NCBI RefSeq assembly: GCF_932294415.1
Contig: NC_065537.1
Coordinates: 6,800,349 to 6,864,348 of the forward strand
Length of the DNA stretch: 64,000 nt
Source of the DNA: Quercus robur
Taxonomy: Eukaryota; Streptophyta; Magnoliopsida; Fagales; Fagaceae
Reading direction: 5' to 3'
The translations under genes were made by a program, and so were the position numbers. Numbering within the stretch: position 1 is the first letter of the stretch; every line of letters begins with the position of its first letter. Below the pieces are notes generated by a model. That model was given only the letters and a program-made list of their open reading frames with translations. It was not told the origin of the DNA and did not search any database. Of the stretch, positions 34,341 through 45,267 are shown one piece after another.

Positions 34341-34524
34341 TTTATTTTAATTCATTTCCAATTTCATTACAAAAATGTGTTAAATGCCAAAGGAAATTGT
34401 CACACACTCTTAGGATTTGTTTACCGGTTGTTTTATATTGCCAAACTTTTTTTTTTCCATGACTGTGCTTGCTACTAGAGTATATGCCACGCTAGTCCCA
34501 TAGCCACAATAGTCCCATAGCGTA

Positions 34525-35110
34525 AAATCCATGTGTCATTATATATTTTTTTTTTAGAATACTAAGGGTATGTTTGGTATGCTGTAATATCTCCTGTAAT
34601 GAAATAGTTATTCATGTGTAATAGCAATTGAATATAATAGCTATTCCTTAGTGCATATAATATGTTTTAAAATTAATATATTTCCAAAAATATAAAGTTT
34701 TTTTATACATCATCATTTGCAAGTTCTCCATATGTAACAACTAAACTTATGAATAGTAACAGTTATTCCATTACAATATTTCTATTTTCAATAATAAAGA
34801 TTACTATTTCTAATGTAATCTACATTTAGTGTACTAAACATACCCTAAGTATTTTTAACACACGCACACAGAGAGAGAGGGAGAAGGTTTTTTAAAAAAA
34901 CTTACAGTAGTGTATATCCAAAAGAGCCTAACTTTTTGATACACAACACAGGCTTTAAACCTCTTTAACTCACACTCATTTTCCAATGTGGGATTAACCC
35001 ACTGTTTTTTCTTTTTGAGAATACTAAGTATTTTTAACACACACACGGGGAGTGGGGGAGAAGATTTTTTAAAGAAATTTACAGTGATGTATATCCATGT
35101 GTCATTACAT
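34525..35110. repeat. Tandem duplication whose second copy is the empty site of a MITE
   Basis: Unit 1 reads GAATACTAA, then the MITE, then TAAGTATTTTTAACACAC followed by a GAGGGAGAAG block and TTTACAGT/CTTACAGT..TGTATATCC (to about 34,920). Unit 2 (35,018-35,110) reads GAATACTAAGTATTTTTAAC then ACACACAC and the same GGGGGAGAAG and TGATGTATATCC blocks with no insert. Both also have CCATGTGTCATTA nearby (34,530 and 35,095). Confidence 0.85.
34566..34845. mobile_element. Tourist-like MITE (PIF/Harbinger), 280 bp, TAA TSD
   Basis: The left end GGGTATGTTTGGTATGCTGT pairs with the reverse complement of the right end, GGGTATGTTTAGTACACTAA. The 3-bp TSD TAA occurs at 34,563-34,565 and 34,846-34,848. 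The tandem copy at about 35,023 shows the uninserted site with a single TAA, confirming both boundaries. GGG..TGTTTGG ends with a trinucleotide TSD are characteristic of Tourist/PIF-Harbinger MITEs. It has no ORF. Confidence 0.9.
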
Positions 35111-35162
35111 GCATGATAAATGTCATATGATATATTAAAAAATTCATATAAAAAAATTATAT

Positions 35163-35168
35163 ATATAC

Positions 35169-35201
<33 letters not shown>

Positions 35202-35202
35202 A
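35163..35202. repeat. (TA)n microsatellite
   Basis: AT dinucleotides with a few interspersed C residues. Confidence 0.9.
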
Positions 35203-35346
35203 TAAAAAATATACTAAATTACACACTCTTAAAATTTGGGTTTGTTTTTTATTTTGGTCCCTTACTATTGAGATTTTTGTTTCTGCACCAAAATTGATTT
35301 CATTTTCACAAAAAGTCATTCAGTCCATCTTTTGTTATTGCTTCGA

Positions 35347-36024
35347 CAGCAACCACATCGGCATATGTATAGTTTTCTAAAATAGAAAAATGTACATATT
35401 TTACACATTTTGACTCCAAAAAAACACCTACGGCAGTGGGTGCAAAGTTGTGTATTTATACACAATTACTACAATAACCGTACATATTATAACTCGTCTA
35501 TATATTATTTTAATATTATCTTCACTCTTTTTTTTCTCTCTCCTCTCACCTGAGCAACACCAACGCCTCTCAATAGTTTCTCCCTGTTTTATTCCTAAGC
35601 TCCTTGACTACAAACAACTACATATAGAACCCTCTCTACAACATGAAAAATCTTTGACTAAGAATCGAAGTAATCCATTTCAGTGAGCGAGGAGAATGTC
35701 ATTACTGAACAAATCGATGATCGAATTGGGCGAGTCCTGGACCGAGTTAGGGATCGGGTTGAGGAAAAGCATAGACTTAGCCACCACATGCTTTTTCCTC
35801 TGGGGACAGCGCGGGCCGTAGATCCTGCTGGAGAAGCAGGGGATACCCTTGGTGAAGGCGTTTACCGGAGCTTGTTGAGCAGCGGCATTGGAGGACGGTG
35901 GAAATGATGGTGGGGTCGCACGGTGGAGAGAGATCAAGGAGGAGAGGAGGTAGAGCGAGTTGACTCGGTGAGTTTCTATGCATATATGTTGGGTTTGTTT
36001 TTGTGTTGTGGCCTGTTGGTTGCT

Positions 36025-36057
<33 letters not shown>

Positions 36058-36435
36058 CCTGGTTGAGCTTGAGGCTACCGTGATAGTGATTGTGGGTGTG
36101 GGTTGGTGGGTTGTGTGGATTCTGGTGTGATCGCCTTGTTCTTTGGGGTTTTTTTTTTTTTTTTTTATTAGATGCTGGTGTCGATCTTGTTGCACAGTGG
36201 GAGGCCGGAGGCGTTGATCTTGATGATGGTGGTTGCTTGATGATGGTGGCTGTGTGGGTTGGGTTGGGTCTGTGAGAGAGATGATATTGTTAAAGAAATG
36301 AATATTTTATTGAATAAATGTGCAGAATAGATAAACTAATATAGGTGTTTTATAAAAATGAGTATGTAAAATAAAAAAATAGGTTTTTTCTTTGCAAAAT
36401 ATATGGAAATTTTATGCTAACCGATGCGGTTGCTC
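35347..36435 (-). mobile_element. ~1.1-kb repeat-family copy B (inverted partner of 29.9 kb)
   Basis: This is the reverse-complement relative of 29,877-30,898. The left end AGCAACCACATCGG and the right end (complement) GAGCAACCGCATCGG form the TIR core. Inner blocks match copy A, including the acacctac.gcagtgggtg block near 35,425, CTGAGCAACACCAACGCCTC near 35,550, and TTTTATTGAATAAATGTGCA near 36,305. Poly(T) runs lie at about 36,030-36,057 and 36,149-36,167. Between them is a TGTGGGTGTGGGTTGG-rich stretch. An 80-kb-scale hairpin partner is not implied; the two copies are about 5 kb apart. No TSD was found. Confidence 0.65.
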
Positions 36436-37592
36436 TGAGTGCAAACAAAACGACTATGTATTTTTTTCCCCCTTTCTTTTAACAACCATATTAGTTATAA
36501 ACATGAATAAAATGATCAATAGAAAAAAGAATCTTAAATATAAAAGTTCAAAATGATAATGATTCTAAAATTTAAGAGTAAAAGATAACTTTCTCAAAAA
36601 AAAAAAAAAAAAAGAGTAAAAGATATAATTTTAAAAAAATTTTAAAAAAAATATGTATGTTGAGCTGGAGAAAGAGGGCTGAAGCTGGGGTAGAAGTCCA
36701 ACAACTGTCCCCAATGCTCATGATTGCACAGGTTGGTCACATGGAGACTGCATTGGAATGGTGGGATCCATCGGTTAGCGTTCACAACGTGACCCTCCCT
36801 ACTAACAAAAGCAAGCAAACTTGATTATCCAAAAAATAAAAAATAAAAAATAAAAAAAGAAAAGCAAACCCCCTATCATTTTTGTTCACCTTTGTTTTAG
36901 TTAACTTAACGAATAAAATTTTTGATAGTTAAATAAAAAATTTGGGATTCAGTTTTCTTCTACATCAAAAATCAATTGATATCTTTTTTTAATAATAAAA
37001 AGAAAAAAATTATAGAAGCAGACGATGCCATAAATTATAACTTTATTAAAAAAAATTATTTTCCCCTATTTTTCCCAAAGACCCCAGAACCTTCCTTTTT
37101 TAGTTCTTACTTCTCATCTCACTGGAAAAGTTAAATCTACAATTTTTTTAAAAAAATTAAAAATTGATGTGACAAAAATGTGATTAATGTCATTAAAAAA
37201 TTAGTTAAGTGTCAACCCATCATATGTCAAAATAAAAATAAAATTACACCAAACCTATCACAATTCAAATGAGATAAATAAGAATGTTATGAGATTTTGT
37301 TGTATCCATGAACTTTATCAACAACATAATAAGCGGATGTTTGAATTAATCTTTTGTAATCAAACTTAAAAAAGTAAAAAAAAAATAGTCATATTAATTT
37401 ATAAAGATTATGTTGTAAAATTTGTATTATTGCGTGTTAGCCTAGACCGGTCGTTGTGGCTCAATTAACATCTTATGATGTTTTAAAAGAAAATATTCAA
37501 GATTTAAAGAAATTAGCTTGGGTCGAAGTGTTCCTGTGCACTGAATGTTTATTTTTATTTTACGAATGAACCATCCCTATTTTGAAAAGGAA
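36436..37592. other. Intergenic DNA, no gene recognised
   Basis: A short GC-richer block at 36,660-36,800 (GCTGAAGCTGGGGTAGAAG onward) has no ORF or match I can name. The rest is AT-rich with A runs. Confidence 0.45.
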
Positions 37593-37950
37593 AATTTTTA
37601 GGCCAAAATGGCCAAATACCACTGTTTTTAAAAATATTTTGTAATTTACCACTGTTTCTGAAATATGTAGAGATCTACCATTAATTAGGAACTCGAGTTT
37701 CCATGGTACTCGAGTTCCATAAAAAATAGCCCGACAAATTTGAATGCTACTTTTTCAAAAAATTCGAGTTTCTACTACTCGAGTTACACGACAAATTCAA
37801 GTTTCACAAACTCAAGTTATATGGCAAACTCGAGTTTCACAAACTTGAGTTTCAAAAAGATGGTAGATTGCTAAATATTTCGCAAACAGTGGTAAATCTA
37901 TACATATTTTTCCAAACAGTGGTACATGGTCATTTTGGCCAAATTCTTAG
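37593..37950. repeat. Foldback MITE with long TIRs and internal CTCGAGTT repeats
   Basis: The left arm (TTTTTAGGCCAAAATGGCC, AATACCACTGTTT, AATTTACCACTGTTTCTGAA, GATCTACCAT) pairs with the right arm (ATGGTAGATTGC, AACAGTGGTAAAT, AACAGTGGTACATGGTC, ATTTTGGCCAAATTCTTA). Arms are about 90 bp. The centre carries several AACTCGAGTTTC-like units in both orientations, which are themselves XhoI-site palindromes. No TSD could be fixed. It lies about 330 bp upstream of the NF-YC2 G-box. Confidence 0.8.
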
Positions 37951-38280
37951 ATACTTTCAGAGTATAGAAAAATAATGCTTCATCTTCTTACATTCATGAT
38001 AAATCTTACTATGAATTTAATGAATAAACTATACTATGAATGTGTGAGAAAAGAGCATTATTCTCCATGCTCGCCCCGTCCTAGAATTCGTAAAAATTAC
38101 TCTTCCGAAAATACCATCCCACCCCACCCACATGACATGAGCTGTCTATTTCCACATATGTCAATCTGTTTTACGGTGAAGAACCCTCCCCTTTTTTTTC
38201 CTTTCTACACATCATCCACTGATATAACGCCACGTAGAAGCTACAACACAACCTTTCCAATCGTCAAAACTCGCAGTGCT

Positions 38281-38292
38281 CGACACGTGTCG
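38281..38292. promoter_or_regulatory. Perfect palindromic G-box upstream of the NF-YC2-like gene
   Basis: CGACACGTGTCG is a perfect 12-bp palindrome centred on CACGTG. GACACGTGTC cores are bound in plants by bZIP factors (ABA-response type) and by bHLH factors such as PIFs. It lies upstream of the CT-rich presumed transcription start region (38,310-38,430) of the NF-YC2-like gene. A nearby GCCACGTAG at about 38,229 is a weaker ACGT element. Function is inferred from motif and position only. Confidence 0.6.
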
Positions 38293-40815
38293 AGGTCCCG
38301 ATGCCCCCAGAACTCTCCCTCTCTTTCTCTCTCTCTCCGAAGTAAACTAAAGTAGTACCATATTTCAAACTCTGTGTCCCTCCCTTTTGAGCTCTCATTT
38401 TTTTCTCTCTCTACAACTCTCTCTCTCTCTGGTTTTGACACAAAGATCTGGGTGAGAAGATTCAGCTGGAGTTTGATGGGTAACTAAATTTTATGTTTTT
38501 ATTTTTTTTTATTTTTTTTCTGGGATTGGTTTGTTAGGTTGTTTTTAGGCCTCTGTTTGGTTGCTGAGAAAAAAGTAAAGGGAAAAAAGAGAGAAGAGTG
38601 TGTGTGTGAAAAAGTTGAAAATTTTGAACTTTGAGTGTTTATATTATGTGGGTTTGGTTTGTTTTAAAGTGATGGGAAGAGAAATGGTGAATTTTTTTAA
38701 GATTTGTTAGTTTCTCTGTGTTTCTTTTCTTTTCTTTTCTTTTCTTTTTCCCTGTGTTTTCTGAGCAACCAAACAGAGCTTTAGGGTTAATAAATTCATG
38801 ACAAGAAATGATCCAGTTGTTACTGTTTTATGTTGTGGTTATAATTTTGTTTGATTCTGTACATCTTTTGGTGCTATTTAGTTTTACTTCTATTTTACCT
38901 TTACTAATTAGAATCATGAAAGCATGTACTAATATAAGCAAATTTGAGTTTTGCATATTGGGTTTTCAGAACTGATATCGATTTTACATATAGATTTTTC
39001 CCTGGAGGCCCCTTGATGATGTTTGGATTTGATTCTATAAAGTTTTTTTTTTTTTTTTTTTTTTTTTGGTTTTGTAAATCTACCTTGTATTTTTCATTGA
39101 ACCCTAGTATATCTGTATATGTTTGTGATTATGCCCATGCATGTGTAAGTAAGCGTTGAATTCTCTGATTCTGGTGGAGCCAATACTCCGTTTGGATCAG
39201 TGGGCACATTGTGTTGTGTAGTCTAGGGGTTTAGTTAGCTCTCATGCTGATGATTAAGATAAAGTAAGAATGACGGAACTGTGAAGGTTGAGACTTAGGT
39301 GAGCAATTCCTTTCCCGTCTATCTATGCTCAGTGACCATAGCTAGACTTGGAAAGGAGAAAACCCTCGTTGTGAAAATAGGCAACCCTTGTAAGGAAACT
39401 TTCATTTTGTTGGAACTAGAAATAATTTTCATGAAATTGAAAAAAAAAAAAAAAGAGAAGAAGAAGAAGAATGTATTTTCACTTTCTTTGAGGAAATGAA
39501 TCATGAGATTTTTTTTTCTAAATGCCTATGGTACATGTTTGGTTTTGCTCTTGGGAGATTTCTTCCATTTCAGATGTTTTGCTCTGAAAAGACTTGTTTG
39601 CGAATGTGTAGCAACTAGCAAGAGTTAAAACTTTTTCTGCCAGGAAAATAGAGAAAAATGTTTTTTTTTTTTTTTTTTTAACTTATTAGTTTCTACTGTT
39701 TGAAAGAGAAATGAAAATGTCATATTTCCAATAATTCCTTTGATTTTTTAGAAGCACATTTAACTTTCAAGGGGTTACCCCTATAATGGTACTGAATATG
39801 CTCTGAAAGTATCATAGTTTAACTATTTAACTTCTGTAGTGGAGAAAATGTCTTCAATTTGCCTTCATGTTTTAATTTCATCAGCTTAAACTTTTGTCAA
39901 TGGACCCAAATTGTAGTATATTATTCCAGCTCTTCTACAAGAAATGAAACCGAGGCAGTTTGTATTCTTTCCCCTACATGCATTTAGCACAAATCCTTAA
40001 ATGCACACTGCAATTGAGTTGTGTGGCCTGTTGGTTTTACTGGCTAGAGGTGAGTCCAATGGGCTATTCTTTAAAGAGGTTCCCTACTTTTTCAGAAAAA
40101 AAAGAAACAATAAATATGATTTATTAAGTTGATATAAATTGACATATCTGGATAATTGATGTACATGGATACATGTATATGAAGAATATTTGATATTTGA
40201 ACTTGCCTACTAGGAACAGAAATTGTGCTTGATGTATGGGTAGACCAGGGTCTAGTGTCCCATACAGTATTTGAACTGACTCAAAAAATCTCCATTATTT
40301 TGGTGCTTTTGAAGTTTGGAAGATTGTGATGCAGGTGGGGATATAAGATGGGGTTGCCCATTTGTTTGAGTCATGAAGGAGGTGACATATGGTAGTAAGT
40401 GGAGATAGGGCATGGGCTCTGTCTTGTTATCCAAAAGTTTCTCCTCCATTGTGAGAATTTATAGAGAGAATTAAGTTTGTTTATGTATAAAGTACGTCAT
40501 TTGATGCTTTAATTAAGTAGAAAAGATTTGCTTTTATTTTGGGTTGGGTATTATGTATCAAGTATGTCACCACCACTCCTTGGCAAACTTATTTTATTTT
40601 GGGGTAAGTATTAATTATGTAGCTGAAAAATTCTGAATGAACAACTTCTATGCCTGAAAGGTTGCCTCTCTATGGCAATTGGTTTGATTTTGCTTTCTTA
40701 GGGATTTTTAGAATTCATTTTTGACTGACAATAGGGTGGCAATTAATGCTCATCTTTATAATAAGGGGAAAAAATCAAAATCACATGATGGGTTCCATCG
40801 TCAAGCTAGAACTAG

Positions 40816-40830
40816 CCCCCCCCCCCCCCC
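40816..40830. repeat. Poly(C) tract, 15 bp
   Basis: Fifteen uninterrupted C residues within the presumed leader intron, unusual in AT-rich DNA. Confidence 0.9.
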
Positions 40831-41140
40831 TCATGAAAATTCTTAGCTTTGATCTAGATCCTGGCATAGTTGTCATGTTTGGTGACATTCAGAGAACATA
40901 CCTTAGCCAAAGGGTCCAGCTTCAGTCCAATTTTTCTTTGAAAATAGAAGAAAACAGGCATATTGGGCATATTGGTAAGGTTGCTTTTTGTCTGTGGGTT
41001 GCATGACATGAAATCCCATGAGGATATACATGTAGGTTTTTGTTTCAAACTACTGTCCTCTTTAGATAATTAGGAGATGATTAGCTGAGCTTTCCTTGTG
41101 TGGATGCTGTGATGGTTAAGTTATAGAAATGGTTATCTTC

Positions 41141-41276
41141 CATCAGATAACCACACCAATGAGCTCTAGCTCAAATGTTACCTCTTCTACTTGTAATAGC
41201 AAGGTAAATCTGAGGTTGTGGGTTCAAGACCCACTGGGTTCATAACTTACCCAAGAAAAAATAGTCATCAGACAAC
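41141..41276 (+). mobile_element. tRNA-derived SINE in the NF-YC2 leader intron, ~11-bp TSD
   Basis: The 114-bp insert (41,152-41,265) has a box A-like TGAGCTCTAGCTCAAATG near 41,159 and a box B-like GGGTTCAAGACCC near 41,220, about 50 bp apart. It ends in an A-rich tail (CCAAGAAAAAATAG). Flanks are CATCAGATAAC (41,141-41,151) and CATCAGACAAC (41,266-41,276), differing at one base. It is in the sense orientation relative to the host gene. Confidence 0.7.
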
Positions 41277-41677
41277 TACAGTTTTATCCTTACTCTGATG
41301 TAGAATAATCTCATCAGATTTGTAACCATAGTTCCTTCACAAAGGCAGAAGGATGCTGGAATTTGAATTAGGAAAAATGCTGTATTGTAGGTCATTTGAT
41401 TTTCCTGTAAGATTAAATCTGAGTCCACAGGTCCTCTCCCTCCTTCATTCCTGTGAAATTGGAACTTTGGCTTCTAAATGAGAATTAAAATTTTTCTCAT
41501 TAAAGCAGAATCTTAAATGGTCTATTTGTGCCCATGCAATGTAATTTTCTCTTCTCACTGAACTCCATTGTATAATTAGTTCTCAATGACATGTATCTGA
41601 GCTTTTCTTGTGTGGTTTCTTTCAGCATTCTGATTAGGAGGTAATTACAAGAGGTGAAACATACTAAGTAATTTGCC

Positions 41678-42490
41678 ATGGATCAATCAGAACAGACACA
41701 AAAACAGCAGCAGCAACAACAGCAGCCTGTGGTGGGAGTTTCCACAGGTGCCAACCAAATGGCTTATGCTGCTCCTAACTATCAAACTGCTGCCATGGTG
41801 GCTTCTGGAACTCCTGCCGTAGGCGTCCATTCCCCAACCCAGCCCCCCAACACTTTCTCCAATTCTTCACACCAGCTTGCCTACCAGCAAGCCCAGCATT
41901 TCCACCACCAACAGCAGCAGCAGCAGCAACAGCAACTTCAGATGTTCTGGGCCAACCAAATGCAAGAAATTGAGCAAACAAATGACTTCAAGAATCACAG
42001 CCTCCCACTTGCTCGTATTAAGAAAATAATGAAAGCTGATGAGGATGTCCGAATGATTTCAGCAGAGGCTCCAGTCATATTTGCGAAGGCATGTGAAATG
42101 TTCATCTTGGAACTGACTTTGCGCTCTTGGATCCATACAGAAGAGAACAAAAGGAGGACATTACAAAAGAATGATATTGCAGCTGCCATTTCCAGGACTG
42201 ATGTCTTTGATTTCTTGGTTGATATTATTCCAAGAGATGAACTGAAAGAGGAGGGACTTGGGGTCACCAAGGCTACTATTCCAGTGGTAGGATCCCCTGC
42301 TGATATTCCATATTACTATGTCCCACCACAGCATCCTGTTGGACCTACGGGAATGATCATGGGAAAGCCAGTCGACCAAGCTGCAATGTATGTTGCACAA
42401 CAGCCTCGACCACCTATGGCTTTCATGCCATGGCCACAGACACAAACTCAACAGCAGCAACAATCCCAGCAGCAGCAAACAGACTCTTGA
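41678..42490 (+). CDS. NF-YC2: Nuclear transcription factor Y subunit C (NF-YC2-like, HAP5/CBF-C)
   Basis: A 270-aa histone-fold subunit of the nuclear CCAAT-box-binding NF-Y complex. It heterodimerises with an NF-YB partner and recruits NF-YA, which reads CCAAT. The poly-Gln/His-rich N-terminus (residues 9-17 and 76-88) leads into [12 protein letters not shown] (89-100). The conserved core spans about 103-186: [78 protein letters not shown] and VDIIPRDEL. The [12 protein letters not shown] tail of the core and the YYYVPPQ region resemble the NF-YC2 subgroup more than NF-YC9 or NF-YC1/4. The C-terminus is Gln-rich. The coding region is one exon. The start is the first ATG after the acceptor, in context GCCATGGAT. 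No disabling changes are seen. The NF-YC subgroup number is my reading by resemblance. Confidence 0.95.
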   Translation: MDQSEQTQKQQQQQQQPVVGVSTGANQMAYAAPNYQTAAMVASGTPAVGVHSPTQPPNTFSNSSHQLAYQQAQHFHHQQQQQQQQQLQMFWANQMQEIEQTNDFKNHSLPLARIKKIMKADEDVRMISAEAPVIFAKACEMFILELTLRSWIHTEENKRRTLQKNDIAAAISRTDVFDFLVDIIPRDELKEEGLGVTKATIPVVGSPADIPYYYVPPQHPVGPTGMIMGKPVDQAAMYVAQQPRPPMAFMPWPQTQTQQQQQSQQQQTDS

Positions 42491-42720
42491 AGACCATGTT
42501 CAAGGTAATGTGACAGGTGTTTAGTGGCTTCCTTGTGATTGGTAGAGATAATTTCAGTAGTGTCTTTAAGTGAGTGGTGTAGCAGTAGTGTTAGTTGGTA
42601 GCTGTAATGCTAAACTTAGTGAATGATGACAAGCATGTGAAGTGATTGTATTATGTATGGGCTTGTATTTGCTCTAATTTAAAAAGTTTGTCTCAATCCG
42701 TGTTTGTGTTTGGCTCTTTG
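42491..42720 (+). other. Probable 3' UTR of the NF-YC2-like gene
   Basis: T/G-rich sequence follows the TGA stop, with TTTAAAAAGTTTGTCTC and TGTGTTTGTGTTTGG around 42,680-42,715, typical of plant far-upstream and near-upstream polyadenylation regions. An AATAAA-type hexamer occurs only later (TTAATAAAATG near 43,116). Confidence 0.45.
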
Positions 42721-43768
42721 GGTAGTAGATGAAATGATGGTTGGTTTGCTTGAACAGAAGTTCAAGAAAGCTTATATATTGTTCAAGAATGACCAAAAGA
42801 GTTATACTCATGATACGACTAACGGCTGTTGAGTTTCAATATTCAACAGTTACTGATTTTAAAACCAATTTGCAATGCATCCCTGCTTTGATGTTAGTAT
42901 TATTGATGTCTGATTTCATTCTGTAAATTACTATGGTGGATCTTATTTTAAAACCGTATACTGGCCTCCCTAACCACTAGGGGTTGTATTAAATTGAACT
43001 TTCAGGATGTTTCAGGCTGGTGAAACATTTTTTTTCACCCTGTGCAGAAAAGGGTGGAATTGTTTTTATTATAGTTCCTTTTTCCCCCTTTTATCAATTT
43101 ATTTAGTTTTTTTTTTTAATAAAATGTATGGTAACCACTTGCTATATCTATATGACAAGAACAATAAGTATTATTTGAAAGTGTTTTATACAGAAAATGA
43201 TGAACCCACAGCAAAACAAATTTGCAGCTAAGATAATAATGTCAGATCCAGCAATTAAATAAGCAACTGCTGCCCCCTAGAACCCTACTTCAAAAAGGGC
43301 AGTTTTTGTTGCCATTTACACATTACCCAAAACAACTGAAAATATGACTTTAAGACGAGTTTTCAGACTTGAAAATGTGATTTTATATTTGGCCGCATAA
43401 ATGCCTATGTGTGCAATAGAATTTTTCCTTCCAACCGAAACACAGCAGCAAAAAAAGGGCGAGGGCCACATCATCTTCCTAACCTGGTTAGCCTCCCATT
43501 GCAGCACCAAAGAAAGGCATTGGTTTTACAAACTGGACCGGCCGGTTCAATTGGGAACCGGGCACCAATTTGATAAGGTAAAAATCCATAAAACCGGTCA
43601 AAAACTAAGAACTATGACTAAAGTCGGTTCTTTGATTGTACAAATTTTTAAAACCATGCATTGGACACATTAGTGAAACATTTTACTAGAACAATTGTGA
43701 CATACTGGTACAGCCTAGTAGTGATCAGTGTTTCTTAATCGTCACATCCATTTTCAATTCCAAAAAAA

Positions 43769-43814
<46 letters not shown>

Positions 43815-44479
43815 AGAAGCTGAACTCACAAAGGAACTGACAAGTGCAGTTTTTAACTCAACATCATCGCTCTTCAACAAGATTAAATCTATAGTGAAAA
43901 ACAGTTCTCCTCATTAAATCTAAGGTGAAATTATTTATATTATGCCATCTTCACATAATGATTGCCTTTTATCATTTGAATAACTTATGATAGCAGGATT
44001 GCCTTTATTATTCTTCACAAAGTGTCTGGTGCTTAGCAAATGGGCTTGGGGAACCGAGATTTAGTCAGGAGGTGCAAGAGGTCTGAAAGACCATGGCTTC
44101 CCTCACGGTAATGGATACTTGAAACATGGCCTCCCTATTTTTTTTACAAGAAAAAATGGGGGAAGAAACAAGAAGTACGCTTGCATGAAAAAGGGCTTAA
44201 ATATCATTGAAGTGGTAAATACAAAGGAACTTGGACCAACAGACATTATTCAATTCTTGCCACTGTCTGATTTCAGTAGAAAATAAATCTTGGAATATCA
44301 ACAGCAAAATCAAAGAGCAAAAACATCAAATTTTTCAATGAGTTCCTTGCACAAATATTTCTTTAAAATTATTAATTATAAGTGGTATTTCTCCTTATAG
44401 TTTGATACTATTATAAAACTATCGTGTGAAAATTGAAGCGTAGCTCCAAAGAGGCTTGAGAAAAAGCCTAATTAAGAAT
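42721..44479. other. Intergenic DNA downstream of NF-YC2-like gene
   Basis: No gene is recognised. A GC-richer block with ACCGG motifs (43,535-43,600) resembles hAT-type subterminal sequence but lacks definable ends. A TA microsatellite is at about 43,776-43,810. Confidence 0.45.
43776..43810. repeat. (TA)n microsatellite
   Basis: About 35 bp of TA dinucleotides following an A run. Confidence 0.95.
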
Positions 44480-44774
44480 TAACTAAAAAGCTCCAAAACC
44501 CAGAAAAATTAACTAAACCATAAACTCCATCAAAATTGAATCCTTATCTTCACGAGTAACTAAACCCTAAACGCAAAAACAAGAACTAAAGAAAAGAAAA
44601 AATATATAAATCCCAGAAATCTCTTAACAAAATAGTAGAATATTTAATAATAAGATTTTGATTAAAAAGATCATTAACAAGCACAAATTAAAACCCAATG
44701 AACTATCTCTCCATCACAATTAAATCCTTTTCCTCATGAGTAACTAAACCCTAAACTCAACAAACACACACACA

Positions 44775-44809
<35 letters not shown>

Positions 44810-45262
44810 AAAAAGGAACTAATTAGGAAATCTCTTATCAAAATAGTGGAAATCTATTAAGATTTTGATTAAAAGATCCTTAGCAAAGCACAAAGTAATT
44901 AAACTAACCTAAAATCATACCATAAAACACTCCATTAGACTTAAATCCTTATCCTCACAAGTAACTAATAAACCTAAAACCTAGAGACAAAGACAAAATC
45001 AAGAAAAAAACAAAAAACAAAAACAAAACAAAACAAAACCCAGAAATCAATTTAACAAAATAGTAGAAATTTAACAAGGTTATGATTAAAAAGATCATGA
45101 ATAACAAGTTTTAGTTAAAAACTACTAAACTAACATAAAATCATACCATAACAAAGACCAAAACACAATAATCAAGAAAGGATAAAAAAAACATATCCAG
45201 AATCTCTTAACAAATTAGTAGAAGAACTCTAACAAGATTTTGATTAGAAAGATTATTAATCA
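44480..45262. repeat. About four tandem ~135-230-bp units in the 3' flank of the SKP1-like locus
   Basis: Each unit has a CCAT.A.AACTCCAT/ACACTCCAT block, TTAAATCCTTATCCTCA..AGTAACTA, AACCTAAA, CCAGAAATC.CTTAACAAAATA, then GTAGAAAT.TAACAAG.TTTTGATTA.AAAGATCATTAA. Copies begin at about 44,500, 44,700, 44,905 and (shortened) 45,128. The last unit ends in the SKP1-like stop codon. The duplicated locus repeats part of this array at 47,225-47,515 and 48,946-49,090. A (CA)n plus A-run lies at about 44,763-44,815. Confidence 0.75.
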
Positions 45263-45267
45263 ATGAA

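Larger units (their letters stand above)
38310..41677 (+). other. Probable 5' UTR of NF-YC2-like gene with a ~3.1-kb leader intron
   Basis: A CT-rich leader (TCTCTCTCTCTC tracts at 38,320-38,430) resembles plant core promoters and 5' UTRs. Candidate donors are CTG|GGTGAGAAG near 38,451 and GATGG|GTAACT near 38,479. The acceptor is the pyrimidine tract ending GGTTTCTTTCAG just before CATTCTGATTAGGAG at about 41,626. Leader introns are known in NF-YC genes. The putative intron contains homopolymers (T run at about 39,043-39,066, C run at 40,816-40,830) and a SINE at 41,152-41,265. Which donor is used cannot be decided without transcripts. Confidence 0.6.

Noticed and set aside
34855..35319. 154-codon minus-strand ORF
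   Set aside because: It runs across a tandem duplication and a TA microsatellite (poly Tyr-Ile). Composition and context indicate chance.
37430..37560. Possible third SINE (TGGCTCAATTAAC motif)
   Set aside because: A box A-like stretch is present but box B is poor and no TSD or tail could be found.
41775..42478. Minus-strand ORFs opposite the NF-YC2-like gene
   Set aside because: Antisense shadows caused by CAG/CAA repeats and biased codon use. No homology is recognised.
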